From Dipetalonema caudispina (Eukaryota; Nematoda; Chromadorea; Rhabditida; Onchocercidae), in contig JABVXV010000280.1 of assembly GCA_013365325.1 (NCBI GenBank), positions 19,914-83,913 of the forward strand: a DNA stretch of 64,000 bases, read 5' to 3'. Shown in pieces: positions 50,168-63,646 of the stretch. The first letter of the stretch is position 1; the number at the start of each line of letters is the position of its first letter. Made by a program: the position numbers and the translations under genes. The notes beneath the pieces were generated by a model, which was not told where the DNA came from, ran no database searches, and was given only the letters and a program-made list of their open reading frames with translations.

Positions 50168-53100
50168 CTAATAACGTATGCGCTGCTCCATTCGACGTCT
50201 ATTTTGAAGATTTGCGTTCCAGCGGTTTTTATTTGACGAATCCTAAAAATTTTCTAATACAGAGCCAAACAAAGAAAAGAAATCAAGTTTATTTCCATCT
50301 TAAAATTTACTCAGTCAGAAATGATGAATTATGTCAAATTTAATATCATTGATCATTTCGTAAGGTATGTCCAAAGCCCAAAACACCCTTGTGATGCCCG
50401 GTTTAACAATCAATGACGACAATGTTATGCACTACCTGATAAGTCATGCGGTTAGGACGTTGCTGTTGTTCCGTAATAGTTCGTTCCTGACGCAGACCAT
50501 ACCATGCGCCTGGACCTGTATAGCTGCGACCAGCTCGAGGTTCAAGGATCTACAAAATAGTTGGAAATGTTTTCAGGTAGTGAAAATGCTTGAAACTGGA
50601 AGAATTTTCCGTACACATACTTGTTCATTACTATCAGCAAGCTGAGTGAGTTTGTCCGTCAGATGTAAAGCCAGAAGCTGCAGCCGACTTGGTTCGACAC
50701 GATGCATGATAAGACAGTCTGTGGGCTCGTCTAAACTTGCACTCAATTCTTCCGAAATGATCATTTTGCTGGAATTTTTTCCTGTTTCATATCACATTTC
50801 ACTGCAGTGAACAGTTAAGACCGCAGAAAAAAGCAGTGAACAATCGGGAAATAACAAAGGGAGAGAATTCAAAATCTAATACAAATCGAATGGAAGCAGT
50901 ATCTGAGTAAAGTAAAAGAAATCAATCAATTCGTTTATCTAGTAAAAACTGCCTATAGAAAACATAAAGCAAACCTAATCACTGAATGTACGGTACTTTT
51001 ATCAAGTTCAAACAATTGAGAAAGTGTTTCCAACGAAACAGTGGTATAAACTGTGGAATACATCAATAAATAAGTGCGTAAGGATTCTTCCTGAATTCGA
51101 CGAATTACCATTTCCTTTACTTTTTCCGAGTTACGGAAGAGATTCCACACCTAGAGATAAAGAGTGACAGATGCTATGTACCATGAAGTTCTACTATATT
51201 CTCGATTAAATGTGATACCAAGTATAATTAGTTAAACAGTACATCATAAACACCACACTTGTAATTTGAACTAGAAGTGCAAACAAACTTTGGCATCCAT
51301 TTTGTCGTTTACGATGAAATCGCGACATTTTTTCCAATCGCCATTTAACATCGCCCTTGACGCAGCTACCACATGTTCACGCGTATTCTCGGGTGGACCA
51401 ATGAGGGAACTTTTCTCCGACTATATATAGCACGAAACGTTTATACACGGATTAAGTTCATTTTAATAAATTCTTTGACAAAAATAATTCAGAAGAAGGC
51501 TTAATATATCAACGCCCCTACCTGTTTCAGCTGATAATGAAACGATCGCGACAAGAGACGCCGCCTCAGCTCATATTCCTGTGAAGCCATATGCGGTATC
51601 TCCAGTAGCATTGAGCATATTAAATAGACACATTCCATGAGTTCAACATTAATGTGCATGTGATAAGGAATCTGGCGTGCACGCTCCAGCTTCTCCTGAA
51701 CATTACGTAATTGTTGCAGATTTCAGTTGTGAAAAAGACGATAATTTATGTTGTATTTTAAAAAAATAAAAGAATACTAAATGGAGATTAAATAATCTTT
51801 AAAAGAAAGACCTGTTCAGCCGTTCTTTCTTGCTGTCTCATAGCAATTCCTTGTGCTAGCAGTTCTTTCGCTCGTTGTGTGTTTTGTATTTCGGAGAGAC
51901 CTTGATGAGCTTCCTTGATAAAACTGTGTCGGAAAGCGCATAAACCAAGTTGGCATATTGTTCGATTATACAAAATCTTAAATGCATAGCAATGTATAAT
52001 AGAGATTATCCTGACACATTCGAATGAAAACATGGTTGTAAAAATGAAAACAAAAAAAAGCTTGGGACCTATCAAAACAATCGATTATAAGAAAATACCA
52101 TTATCCTTTTGGACTAACATGCTTAAAGCTAATAAGACTTAAAACAGCAGTCCGTAATGGTACCAACCTGAGTGCTGACATCTGAATGATCAACAATAGC
52201 TTGCAAATGTGACATGAGCATCAAATCTCGTGCTTGATGCCACTTGTCATGTAATGCTAAATGATAAATTTGACAAAGCATTGCCCGCTGTCGTAGACGC
52301 TTTGTATCATCGCGCGCGTATACCTCTTTACAAAGTCGTTCCATTACTGCTAATGATGATTCTTGTCCACGTTCCATCGAATCTTCTACTTCATACTAAA
52401 GTGTCGGTATTTTGTTATAATGAAAAATGTGAACTTTTATTAAAACTTCTACTAAAAAGGGAATCTAGAAATTTCTTAATTAAAAATGCCAAATTAAAGT
52501 TCTCTCAATGCAGCACTTGCTGGAACTCCAAATCAAAAATGAATGTATAAATAGAGTTATAATGTTTCACCGGTAATATTGGACAGGCTAAGGAAAGAAC
52601 AAATCAGTACAAGTAAAATGATATGAGGTAAATGTTTTTTAAGGTAAATTTTTTACCTTGTAGTAGAGATGTTCGATGCGAAGCATATACAATTTACAAA
52701 CTTCCTCTTCTAGAAATACATTTTTATTCGATCGGGCATTGACATAATCCATTAACTTATTGATGAGGGCGCATAAATCCTTTTCACCTTTCAGTCTGAA
52801 ATCATCTAATAAAATTTCTTCTCTCTGAGAAAGCTGAATTTAAAAAAAGGAAAACTGCATATTGTACTGGATATATTTTTGTTTCTGGTAATGTCTTCCT
52901 AAAAAGCATAGAAAAATGTCGAGAGAAACAGAAAGATATATCCAGTACAATCACTCTCTCAGCACTAATTCACTGCATATCCAACTCCATCCAAAAAAGG
53001 CAGTTTCTTAATCGCTTCAGTGACTTAACCTAAGGATTGCATGAAAATTCAAAGTGCGACCTTGAACTTAAACATCTAAAACCAATTTATAAGCATCAAA

Positions 53101-55608
53101 GCCATTGTGCTTGTTTGTAGTTCTTAACAATGTTTTGATCTATTTCGCTACTGCCAACCCCACTACCTTTATGATACTTTAATGAGGCTAATGAGTTGAT
53201 GTGATGAATGCTTTAAGAGAGGTCAAATAGAGTTATAAATTAGAGAAATTCAAAGAAAATAAACTTCTCAATATAATCAGTGCTGTGACAATCCGCATTT
53301 TGCAATATCTTAGTTAATTCTGTATCCAAACGGTGCACACTCATCAAGACAGAACCATGCACAGTATATGGTTTGGTTGCATCTTGTATATTTTCATCAT
53401 CTTCATTGATACCTATCGACAATACAACATCAGGATACTCGTTTAACATATCTATCAAACTGTTGGTAGCTCCCAATGTTCTGAAACAGGTGGGACATTT
53501 ATATCAAAATTCATAAAAGAATTTTTCATTGTGAGATATTCCGTAAAAAACCGTACTTGCTCCAAGAAGAATAATCCATACAATCGCTAATTCGTGCATT
53601 TAGTTCGAAAAGAGCAGAAATGATTGAAAACAAAATTTTCACCAAAACACCAGCACCAAGTTTATGCTGAAAATTGTATTTGTTGACTAAATTCAAGCCC
53701 AAAATCGAATCGAAACTAATCGAAAACCAAAAAAAGCAGAAAAAATAAAATGTACAAAAATTTGTCATTGATAAACCTCATCAGCAATTCTGAATAGTTC
53801 CTGCAAACTTCGAACATAATGCTTAGGATTGGTTGATTTGCGTCCTCGAGCAGCGATGACTTCTTGTAATTTATTGATAACAACCTTCAAAATTAGTATA
53901 TATTAAAACTATTAAATAGTTGTCCATTTAGTTAAAAAACTGCAAAGATACTTGACATCAGGAATCATGCTCTTTAGAAGCCTCACTTCATGATTAATTT
54001 CAATCTTGGGATCGAAAAGCTGACGCATTTTCTCTTCTTTTGTTGGAACAGCAACCCATGTATCATCATTTTCATTTTCTTCAGTTTTCTCTTTCGCCTC
54101 ACGCTCTTTTTGTTCTTTTTGTTTTTGTGCTCTTTCTGCCTGACGTTTTTCTTTACCTTCAGCCTCACCACCTTCTTTAAATTCCTTTCTGCAAAGCAAT
54201 TACTTTGACTGCTAATCATAAGCATTTAGTTTCTTCACCCAAAGGAAAAAAAAAAGTACTTCAAGAAGAATTTACGCAAATCCTCCATTTGTTTCCCTTC
54301 AAGATCAAGATCAGAATCACTGTCCGAAGAAGCATTTGAGTCAGAACTCCATTCATCTGAATCTTTGAGATCACTGTGAGGTTTACTTTTCTCCACCTCT
54401 TCCTCATTTTCGGGTTCTTCCTGACAAATATTCAAATAAATTTCGAACATTTTATGAAGAAATCTGCCAAACTAAAACTCAGACATGAAATGCAAAATGC
54501 CAAATGTTACTTGTTCGTCTTCTTCGTCCTGGTTATCTGCACTTGAATAGCCCACTGGATCTGGTTCTGCCCTGTAGGCATTGACTTCTACTTCCATATC
54601 CTAAAACAATTACAAAATATTCTTCAGGATCAAGTTCGTTCAATAATATCACTTTCAGATTTCAGATACTGTTCATCACTTACTTTATTATATTTACGAA
54701 TTTTTTGTCGCAATGCAGTGAGACCCTTCGAATTTGCTTTCGACATCGTTTTCCGTGCTTCTTTATCATCCCACTGTTCGTTTACAAAATCTTCTAGTTC
54801 AACCAAAATCCGTACATAAAAACGAGGCGTTGACATATTTTGTCGTGTTAACACAACTTTTGTCTTCTCAAATACTTTACATAACTCTTCGAATGCTGAA
54901 AAACAACACATCTGAATCATCCTTAATTTCTTAATGAAAGTTCTAAAATTCAGTGATGTTTCTCCAAGTTTTGCTGTATTCCTTTTTCAGTCTAATTTCC
55001 TTCCGATGAAAAAATTCGAAATAAATGTCTAAAGAAATGGATTTCTAGACTCAATAGGAAAGGCTGGAACAAAGGCAGAAAGAAATTCATTCAGAAGTTA
55101 GACGGAAGCGATCTACAGTTGATTTATTCATAACTCCTTTGGTATGTACCGTAATGTTACACTTTAAGTTAAGAAATAACGTGGAGGTGATGTCCTTAAT
55201 TTTCGAGACTGGTTCACTCAACTAGTCATACTTGATAAAAGTTTCGACATATCCTTGATGTTTCTTGAATTTTTTGCTTGTTTGATCAAGTCTTTCAGTT
55301 CTTCAAATTTTCGATCTTTCTGCGCCTTGACAACACGTTTCTGTCCTTCATCATCACTATCAGACGGGTATGCGAAGGCAGCTCTACAATTACATCCATT
55401 AATCAAACGCAGATGTACATCTTAGCGGGCTGACCAACTTCCAAAACTGATAAGAGATTAACTTCAGAAACAATTCAATGAGATCGAAAAGCACAACTTT
55501 AAAAAAAACATACTGCGGTCTTTTAATCGGCACATACGGTTCCTCATCGCTACTTTCAGAACCCGATGAATCGGAACTTGATACTGCTCCTTTGAAGAAC
55601 TTTGACAT
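50168..55608 (-). CDS. eif-3.C: Translation initiation factor eIF3 subunit c
   Basis: Core PCI subunit of eIF3, needed for 43S pre-initiation complex assembly in the cytosol. Eighteen exons: 55608-55514, 55383-55232, 54895-54684, 54600-54511, 54420-54260, 54188-53987, 53884-53777, 53666-53557, 53480-53265, 52795-52657, 52395-52168, 51976-51812, 51695-51522, 51420-51289, 51150-50975, 50768-50621, 50549-50436 and 50242-50168; 2697 nt, 898 residues (human 913), phases all consistent. The start [20 protein letters not shown] matches the family. It continues with [53 protein letters not shown], a long acidic/Lys region, [39 protein letters not shown] and the PCI part ([30 protein letters not shown]). 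The last exon was added because TTTTTAG acceptor and phase fit and it gives a basic end ([11 protein letters not shown]). Identity certain. Confidence 0.97.
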
Positions 55609-57408
55609 TCTCCTCGATCAGAACTAAAAACGACATCGTAATCAGAATATATTTTACATCTCCAGGATATTTAGAGAATGAGTTTTTGGAAACTTCCAAC
55701 TTAGTGACCTAACTCAATAATCTATCCCCTCCCTCAAATAATCTCCCGAACTCCCCGGGAACACATCCTTACCACCATCCATTATCCCTCAGGAAGAGTC
55801 TGACACCTGTGGCCCGTGGGATGAATAATTCGACCGATGTGAAACACGTTTGTCCCACTGTCGCTAGAATGATAGGTCAAAAGCCAGCCAAAGATTTGGT
55901 TCTAATCTTGATATTTTCTCTCATTTAATTAACTAATGGTAGACATATATTAGCAAATTTCGCATTCAACTAAGGAGTAAACAACTGATAAATCGATCCG
56001 ATCACTCTTGATCATTAAAGTTTAATGATAAATTTTATTCAATCTGTACATGAAAAAGTATCACATGCATGTATCACAATGATATCTTAATGCTTAACTC
56101 TAACCTGATGACTTGAAGCAGATGAAACAGGCGCAAATGGACAAAGCAGAGGCAGAAGGAGATAAAAAATGAAGAGTAATAGTTTTAGTTACTATCATTT
56201 TATTACTTTAATTGCTCTTAAATGAATGAATTATTTGCATGGCCTAACGGATATCTTGAAATCCTATGTTTCTTGAATGATAAACATAAAAATGCAGAAA
56301 TTGAAAACGCTAAACATTAATGAAACAACGCTTAATTGCTTTATTAAATCTTTATTATTTGTTAACAAATTCTTATCACATTATCGTAAGATAACAAATA
56401 TCATTGCTTCAAAAACTTTCAAATAGTAATCAGAGAATTTCCCAATAAATATACGACGTAAATTATTGTTACAATTTCCAGAAAAATAAAAAAAAAGATA
56501 ATTTGTTACTTTTTTAAGTGTTTTTTTTTTTTTCGCCTCTCTTCTTGTATAAATCACTTTATCTTATAACAAGTGAATTTTTAATCTCTTCCTTTATTCA
56601 TACAACTTCCACATTTCTGTATGACTATCTTTTCAATTGAAATTGTCATCAACGTTTCGCTGTCATTTAAATTCGACTATTCAAAAATCCTATTTTATTA
56701 TTATCTTTTTATTCAGTTGTTGACTATTCACTACAATTATTGACCATTAACATTTAATTTTTCAGTTAATGTCTCATCAATTTCAACAAAATACTTCCAT
56801 TTCTGAATTCGTATTTTTCAATCGGAAAGGAATTGATGAATTGAAAAATGAAAGGAGTGGCCGTTCCTAATCGCATCACTCAAATATCATTTCATTCCGT
56901 GCTGCACTCATTTGCCGTTGTCCGTATCAAACAATTCACCTACATACTGTTCCAACTTTTCGGTGTTACACATTTTCGTTATTATGTCAAACAGTTCTTT
57001 CCTACATTTTATGTTTAATATAGTTTTGATGTTACAATTCAAAATTTAAATTCTTATTTTCAAATCTGGAAGAATTACATCTAAACATAAACGTTAAAAA
57101 ATAAAATATTCTCTACCTTTTGCAATCTATGATGCTGATATTTTTGTCAACAGCAAAAATACTTCAAGCCCTTAGGTTAGAAAGTAATTAAAAATTGATA
57201 GCTTGCCGATAAATTAATAATTTATAAGCGCTGATTACTTTTTGAGGTCCGCAGGAATCTCTATAATTAAAACCACAGACTCTGATCACCCATTTCTCCC
57301 ATAAAGATTTTTGAAATGTAAATATCACACGTTTGTAAACATGAAAACTTTATCAATTGATAAGTTTTGAATATTGTAATAAAGTTTAGGAAGAAAACTG
57401 ATTATACG
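55609..57408. other. Divergent intergenic region, eIF3c / DUF229
   Basis: About 1.8 kb containing both promoters. The 170 bases at 55690-55860, just upstream of eIF3c, are clearly richer in C and G than the surroundings (CCCTCCCTC, CTCCCCGGGAAC) and may be its core promoter. The rest is AT-rich without coding signal. Confidence 0.55.
55690..55860 (-). promoter_or_regulatory. GC-richer pyrimidine patch upstream of eIF3c
   Basis: A short C-rich island (plus strand) 80-250 bases before the eIF3c start, standing out in an AT-rich region. Position suggests promoter function; no specific consensus site identified apart from the palindrome CCCGGG. Confidence 0.3.
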
Positions 57409-60400
57409 ATGTTCCGTTGGAAGAAGTATTTCGCTTGGAAGAAATATTTGGTTGTAAGTTCCTTCATCTCTACTTTTCTCTTATAACACTTTCAATAGCC
57501 ATTGTGGGAGATTCGCTCTTTCAAAATTGATTCACTGATCAAATTTTTTGTGCAGTTAGAGAATGATGCACGCTTTATGAGTGTTTATTATTTGAAATTC
57601 AAAAAATCGTTTAGTAAAATTAATCGGGAACAGTTACACCATATTGGATGATACTTCATTGAAACAAATTACGATACATCCCGTGATGTTATCATAATCC
57701 GTTATGGTGTGGCTTATCATGATCAACAACAATTCTTAGCTTATATCCATTGCGATTTAAAGCATTGGTGATCCTCTGAATGGTTTTTAATTTTTGATTT
57801 ACTTTTTATCATTTCTTTTCATTTTCAGTTATTCAGCGTTAATATGTGCATTCTGTACTTCCTACACTTATCCAAATTACGAAGATATCGACGACATTCG
57901 TTTACGGTTGGCTCTGCAAACTTTTCTGGTTCGTATCGTCGATGATTCGATAAAAATGTGCGCTTTGAATTCCTCGCTGTTTTGCAACAATCGATAATGG
58001 AAATTCGACATTCGATGTCCTCTTTTTCAATCCTTTTCGATACGTTCCATCAAGAAGACCCAAAAAAAAAAAGGAAAAATTCATCTCTTTAAAATCTGTC
58101 TAATAGGGAAATTATTCAGTTTCCGGCTAACTACAATTGACATTAATTACATCCTTAACACAGCCAACATTACTCAAATCTTTTACTTTCCGTCCACGGA
58201 CTCATTCATTTACTGTTTACCGTTGAGCATTTTTATTCTATTTTACCGTTGTTTTCCAGATGATCCGTTCAGCGAAACTTTGTTACTGGAAAATACTTGC
58301 AAATTTCCGGTAATTGAACCAAATGAGCTGAATCTGAAAGGTTATGTCGAACATTACAGGTTACTTTTTAAATACTTTCCGATTCATTCCAATTGATCGT
58401 TCCAATTTTGCTGATTGTTACTACTGTAGCGAAATGCATGGAATTTGTAGTAGCGCGAGCTGAGAAGGGGTTTAAAACTTTGTGATGCATAGAAAACAAC
58501 TAGCGATACCCACTCCAACCGCATTACAAAAGATATTCGATGAGAATATGTCTTCTTGCCAAATCACTAAATTGCGGATCAGTAGTCAATATCACCAATC
58601 GGGTCAACGAAAAATATAGCTCAATCGTCGAATTTTCGTCATCAAAAATATGACGTCATTGGTGAAAAACGATGTGATACCGATGTTCATCTCAAAACGG
58701 GTTAGGCAGAAATAATGGGAAAACAGAAAGAGCAACCGTAACGAGTAAGAATGAATGATGCGAAAGTATAAGATCATATCTCTTTAGACCCATGAAATGT
58801 TACTTATGAAATTAATATATGACTTATTCACTGACTGTGAAATACTAATCGATAGTAAGTAACTTGGACTAGAAAAGTATCATAAATACAACAAGAATGA
58901 TTAATAATAATAATAATAATAGTATACAGGAACGTTGTGATGTATAATACTAGTAAAATTGAAAGAAAAAAGAGAATAAGAATTGAACTGGTTGTCTTTA
59001 AGCGTTCAATTTTCCGATTTTAAATTTCTAATTTTTATCCATCCATTTTACAGATCTATCCATTGCAACAGTCAAATGCCAAATATGGCTTCTATGGACG
59101 ATGGATATTTGATTGTACATGGTGAATTGGAGTCCTGGAAGCAAGTTCGAGTTCCCAAATACAAGTACAATTTCTTAAATTATCAGTTGGAACCACTCCT
59201 AGTTTATTTCAAACGGAACTGAAGTTTAATGGGATTTATAATAAGAGCTTACTTTCTTAATTCTTTCCACAAAAATCAAAATTTTATTGTAATAATTTCA
59301 TTTTAGATGCTACTATCAAGGACTCAGTGGTGGCTTATATCCAAATATCAGTTGGTACCAACTGATTGGTGACCTAGTCGAGGTAAATTCAAATATTTTA
59401 TTCGGTGGTTTTAAGGATGGGAATTAAATCTCTTTGCTTTTGATTGTTTCCTTTATATTATATAGTATTAATCTAAACTTCCTGATATCCATCGATCTTT
59501 CCAGAAGTAATATTTATCATTTGGTTTGGCACAAAAGTTATCGAAAGTTTAGTCAGGAATCAATTGATATGTTACCATTATAATCGATCAATTTATAAAT
59601 TTCAAATTCTTTTATTCAAAATAGTGAAACTTTTCAATAAGATCATTCACATTGCAGATACCGCCGAGTAAGCGATTTCGTGTTCCATATGATCAGTTCG
59701 TAGTGCGTTGTTACAACAAAACTTTGCTTGGAAAAATCAGCAATGAACCATTTTACAACGAGTCCTTATTTTATGAACGAGCTTTTGTAACATTTTCCAA
59801 AATGGATGATGTGGTTGGTTGATACGCGAAAAATTCACATTTCCAATTCAATCGATTTTGCTATACTTCAACGAGGGTTGCAAACGATGAAGTAAAAGAG
59901 GTCAAAGTAGTGGAGAAGCAAGTAAGGTGGGAGGTATACATGGTTGTTATTATTTGGATAAGGTGTTTTGATGACTGTTTTTTCAAATTTTATTAAATTC
60001 TTGCTCAAATATATTTTTTTCAGCTCAAGGGAAAGTCGGAATTCACTCAAGCAGATCCAGTAAGTCTCTTAAAACTATTTTTTCAATACGTTAAATTTTT
60101 GGATCAGCGACAGACCCTCTCCCCCTAACTGATCTTTTCGTTTTTGTCATATATTTTATCCATCGTAGTATTCAGGAGAAACCATCGCTCAGTATTCTCG
60201 TATTAGATTCAGTATCGAGGAATCAGTTTCTGCGACATATGCATAAAACTGTTGAATACATGAAACGGCTTGGTTTCATCATTTTAGAAGGTTTCAAATA
60301 ATTACCTATTAAATTAATGCCTTTATTAGTTAGGAAGGGAATTCAGTTGAAAACTGAGTATTTTGTGCCGAATTGAAAAGTCATTTATCAGTAATTTTAT

Positions 60401-63400
60401 CAAAAATCAGGATGATGTTAATTTTAGAGAAGAAAATTTAGGGCAGAATCAATAGGATATATGTAAAGAAAACTTTCCATTAACACGGTTTTTGATTACT
60501 GAGATAATAATTCTTCAAAATTTTATAAAAAAGTTATGCTTGATAGTTTAGGATACACAAAAGTGGGCGATAATTCTGCAGTGAACTTATTGCCGATATT
60601 GGCTGGCAAATCAATATTACCGCAAATTGGTGGCAATGGTGATGAGATTTTACCACCAAATAAAACAGTTTCTTTGGAAGATATTGATTTTTTATGGAAA
60701 ATGATGAAAGGTACTGCTTGTTTACGGACAATATTTTCTTTTTTTTTTGTTGATTCCATAGTAATCGTAATATAAAAATGGTTAAATTGGTTACAAATAT
60801 AGAAATTAAAGATATCAACTTGTCGGATAATTCAACGATATTGCAAGGTAATTTGAATGAAGTATTATTTGATTATACTGTTTTTGTCGCAAGGTACTGA
60901 ATACTGTGAAATATACCAATACCGATTAGCAGTACTGTAAAGTATAAGATGAAAAATGTACATGTTAAATGTAAACTTAAATCTCAAGACAGGAAATGTA
61001 TAACCATGGTGAACGATGATATCGGTAATGTATACCGCGGACTATTCTACTATCCTAAAGAAATATTCCAAGGATATAAAAAGCCACCAGCAGATTTCTA
61101 CTTTAGACCGTTTCACTTATTCAATACTCGTCATAATATAATTCCTGTCACTGGTCAGTGTTTACGAACCGGAGAGGTATGTGATAAAAATCTCAACCAA
61201 TAGTTTTGATCGATGCCATACAATGATCATTCTTATTGCGGATCACTGAATCTGTAAACACTTAGATTTGTGCCGAAGTGTATTTGGATATATGGGAAAC
61301 GTTTGCAACTAAATTCAAAGATTTATGTCACTTTTCATTCAATTTTATAACTGGTCTAACGCATAATAATCCAAATTATGTTGAAGCTATCGATGAGCGA
61401 TTGTCGTAAGTCATACCATTTATTATATGAATAAAATTTTATCTTTTTAATTTTTAAAAGTTATTTATTTCAATATTTCATTGCCAAACAAAAAAGTTCT
61501 TCCCATAATAATATCATAAAATTATCTCAATTTCCTTCATTTCTTATTTCTAACTTTTGCCATTCCTTCTTTTATACAAGTTAACCTATAAAAAATGAAT
61601 GCTAATATATACATATCATTCAGAACATCCTTGCAACGTCTGTATGACAACGGAGTATTCAATTCTATGGCATTAGTCATAATGGGAGATCACGGGAATC
61701 GGATTGGCTCAATTCAACGGACTTACATTGGCCGAATTGAAGAACGAGCACCATTATTCAGCATCAGATTACCCAATGCCTTCACTTACAAGTATCAACA
61801 GGAAACAAGAAATTTGAGGAAAAATACGAAGAGGTTTGAAAGTTTAGTTTAAACTTTTCCTTCTTTCTAAAGCCTGATATGTAGGAGTTGATTTATTGAT
61901 CGAATTTTCACATTTTCATATCAATTACTTTATAGTTTAACTCTGAAAAGATATCGAAATCATAGTTTTCTTCGAAAAATTCATTCCATGAATACTTGGA
62001 GTATGTTTTTGGAGAACTTTCAATTTGGTCCGGAGATGATCACGATTGTATGGGTACAATAGTTAAAAATGTCATATACAGTTATAGAAGATTTCCGAAC
62101 CGGAATCCGTGTTTAGAAACAATCTTTAACAATAATTTTTATTTCTTAAATAGTTTAAAAATTCAGATTAACAAGTAATTTTGACATACATCAAACACTG
62201 AAGGACATATCAAGGGCAGAATTTCGACGAAATCGATCTTACTATGACCAAAAAGGTGATTTCCCCACAAGAATTAAAAAGAATTAAATTTATTCAAATT
62301 ATTAAATAAATTAGTTCCTTCACAAATCAGCAATATTGGTTTTGATAATGACAAAAATAATATATCAATGGTAGTGATAAAAGTGTTATCCAAAAAAATG
62401 TACTAAAATTAAATTATAACTTTAAAGAAAGAAGGTTATTATTGCTCATTGCTATGATTTTAAAGAAGATAAATGTGCTTAGGTAGAGGTATTAGTTTAA
62501 TGGATGAAGTTGTAAGCGAGGAACGAACTTGCGAAGATGCTGGCATTCCGCAAAATTTTTGCCTATGCATGGAACGAAGAAATTTGCATCGATTAAACAG
62601 GCATCGATTTCGTTAATTTAATATTTCGAAATATCTTTTTTTTTTCTGCAATTTTTGTGGATTTTATTGCCCATTGATCGACAAAATTACGCCATGGCAA
62701 AAACTAAGGTTTCCAAACTATCCAAAAATCATTTGAAAAAAATTCCAAAATATTTAAATATGAATTATTGATTGATTGATGCCGTGAAGGCTTTTATTAT
62801 TTTGGTCAAATTTGACCATTATCATTTCTCACTGCTTCCTCTTTTTTTTTGCAGTAATTCAACAGAATTCAAGAATTTGACAGAGTTGGTAAGAAATGCT
62901 ATTGCAAACAACGATTGTCTCGATGTTAAACATCTGCAAGTACTTTCAGAAAAAGTTGACGCATATTCCATTAATCAAATGGTTAGGCACGGATTACGTG
63001 ATCAGGCAGAGTAAGTTTTTTTTTTTTTTTGTGGTGGAAATAAATGGCTGATAAATGTTGTAGAACAAAGTACACATCAAAATGCTTTATTGGAATCATA
63101 ATATTCATCATTAATGGGTTATTCTATGAAGGATATTTCGGCACAGCTGTTTTGATGTAATAAAGCGCATATTTCTAATTTATAATTGTTCAAATTTTAA
63201 CTTATTTAGCTGGCCAAAAATTCGCGGGAAGCAAGCAGAACTGGAAATAATGTATTTTGAGATAAATGTTACGGTGCCTATTATTACTCGGAATCCAACA
63301 AATCGCAGGTTTATTTCATTTCTAAGCAATTGCATTCATTAATTAGGATGCTATCCTTTTGGGCATAAGCAATTTGCAAAGCGGTAGAAATTTGGTGAAT

Positions 63401-63646
63401 TTGAAATGCACTACACCAAATTACTTATAGGTGCATTCCGGATTCTTATAAGCTCAAATTCTGAAATTATTAATGCAATATTGATTTGCTGATTGGGAAT
63501 TACCTTGCAGGATATCTGTATTATTCCGCGTAAAACATTACGTAAGAGCAGGCGGATATGATCTGGTCGATGATCCATATGTTTATCACGATGAGCTCGG
63601 TTGTACTACTAAAAAATTGCATGCATTCTGTTCGCGTTGTAGTTGA
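57409..63646 (+). CDS. DUF229-family membrane-anchored sulfatase-like protein
   Basis: Pfam DUF229 proteins are expanded in nematodes; their fold relates to sulfatases and alkaline phosphatases but the substrate is unknown. Seventeen exons: 57409-57453, 57829-57928, 58260-58359, 59054-59164, 59307-59382, 59658-59813, 60024-60059, 60176-60290, 60552-60710, 60989-61176, 61266-61405, 61624-61833, 62167-62255, 62483-62611, 62866-63010, 63210-63308 and 63511-63646; 677 residues, phases consistent. A basic N-terminus then a hydrophobic segment ([17 protein letters not shown], about 13-29) predicts a type II signal anchor with the rest lumenal or outside. Cys-containing [22 protein letters not shown] and [13 protein letters not shown] precede the catalytic-like core: [15 protein letters not shown] (Asp219, Ser220), [19 protein letters not shown], and IMGDHGNR (Asp431-His432-Gly433). 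C-terminal [15 protein letters not shown] is typical. The 62611/62866 junction is the least certain. Confidence 0.92.
58901..58922. repeat. (AAT)n microsatellite
   Basis: About seven AAT units inside the 0.7 kb third intron of the DUF229 gene. Confidence 0.85.
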
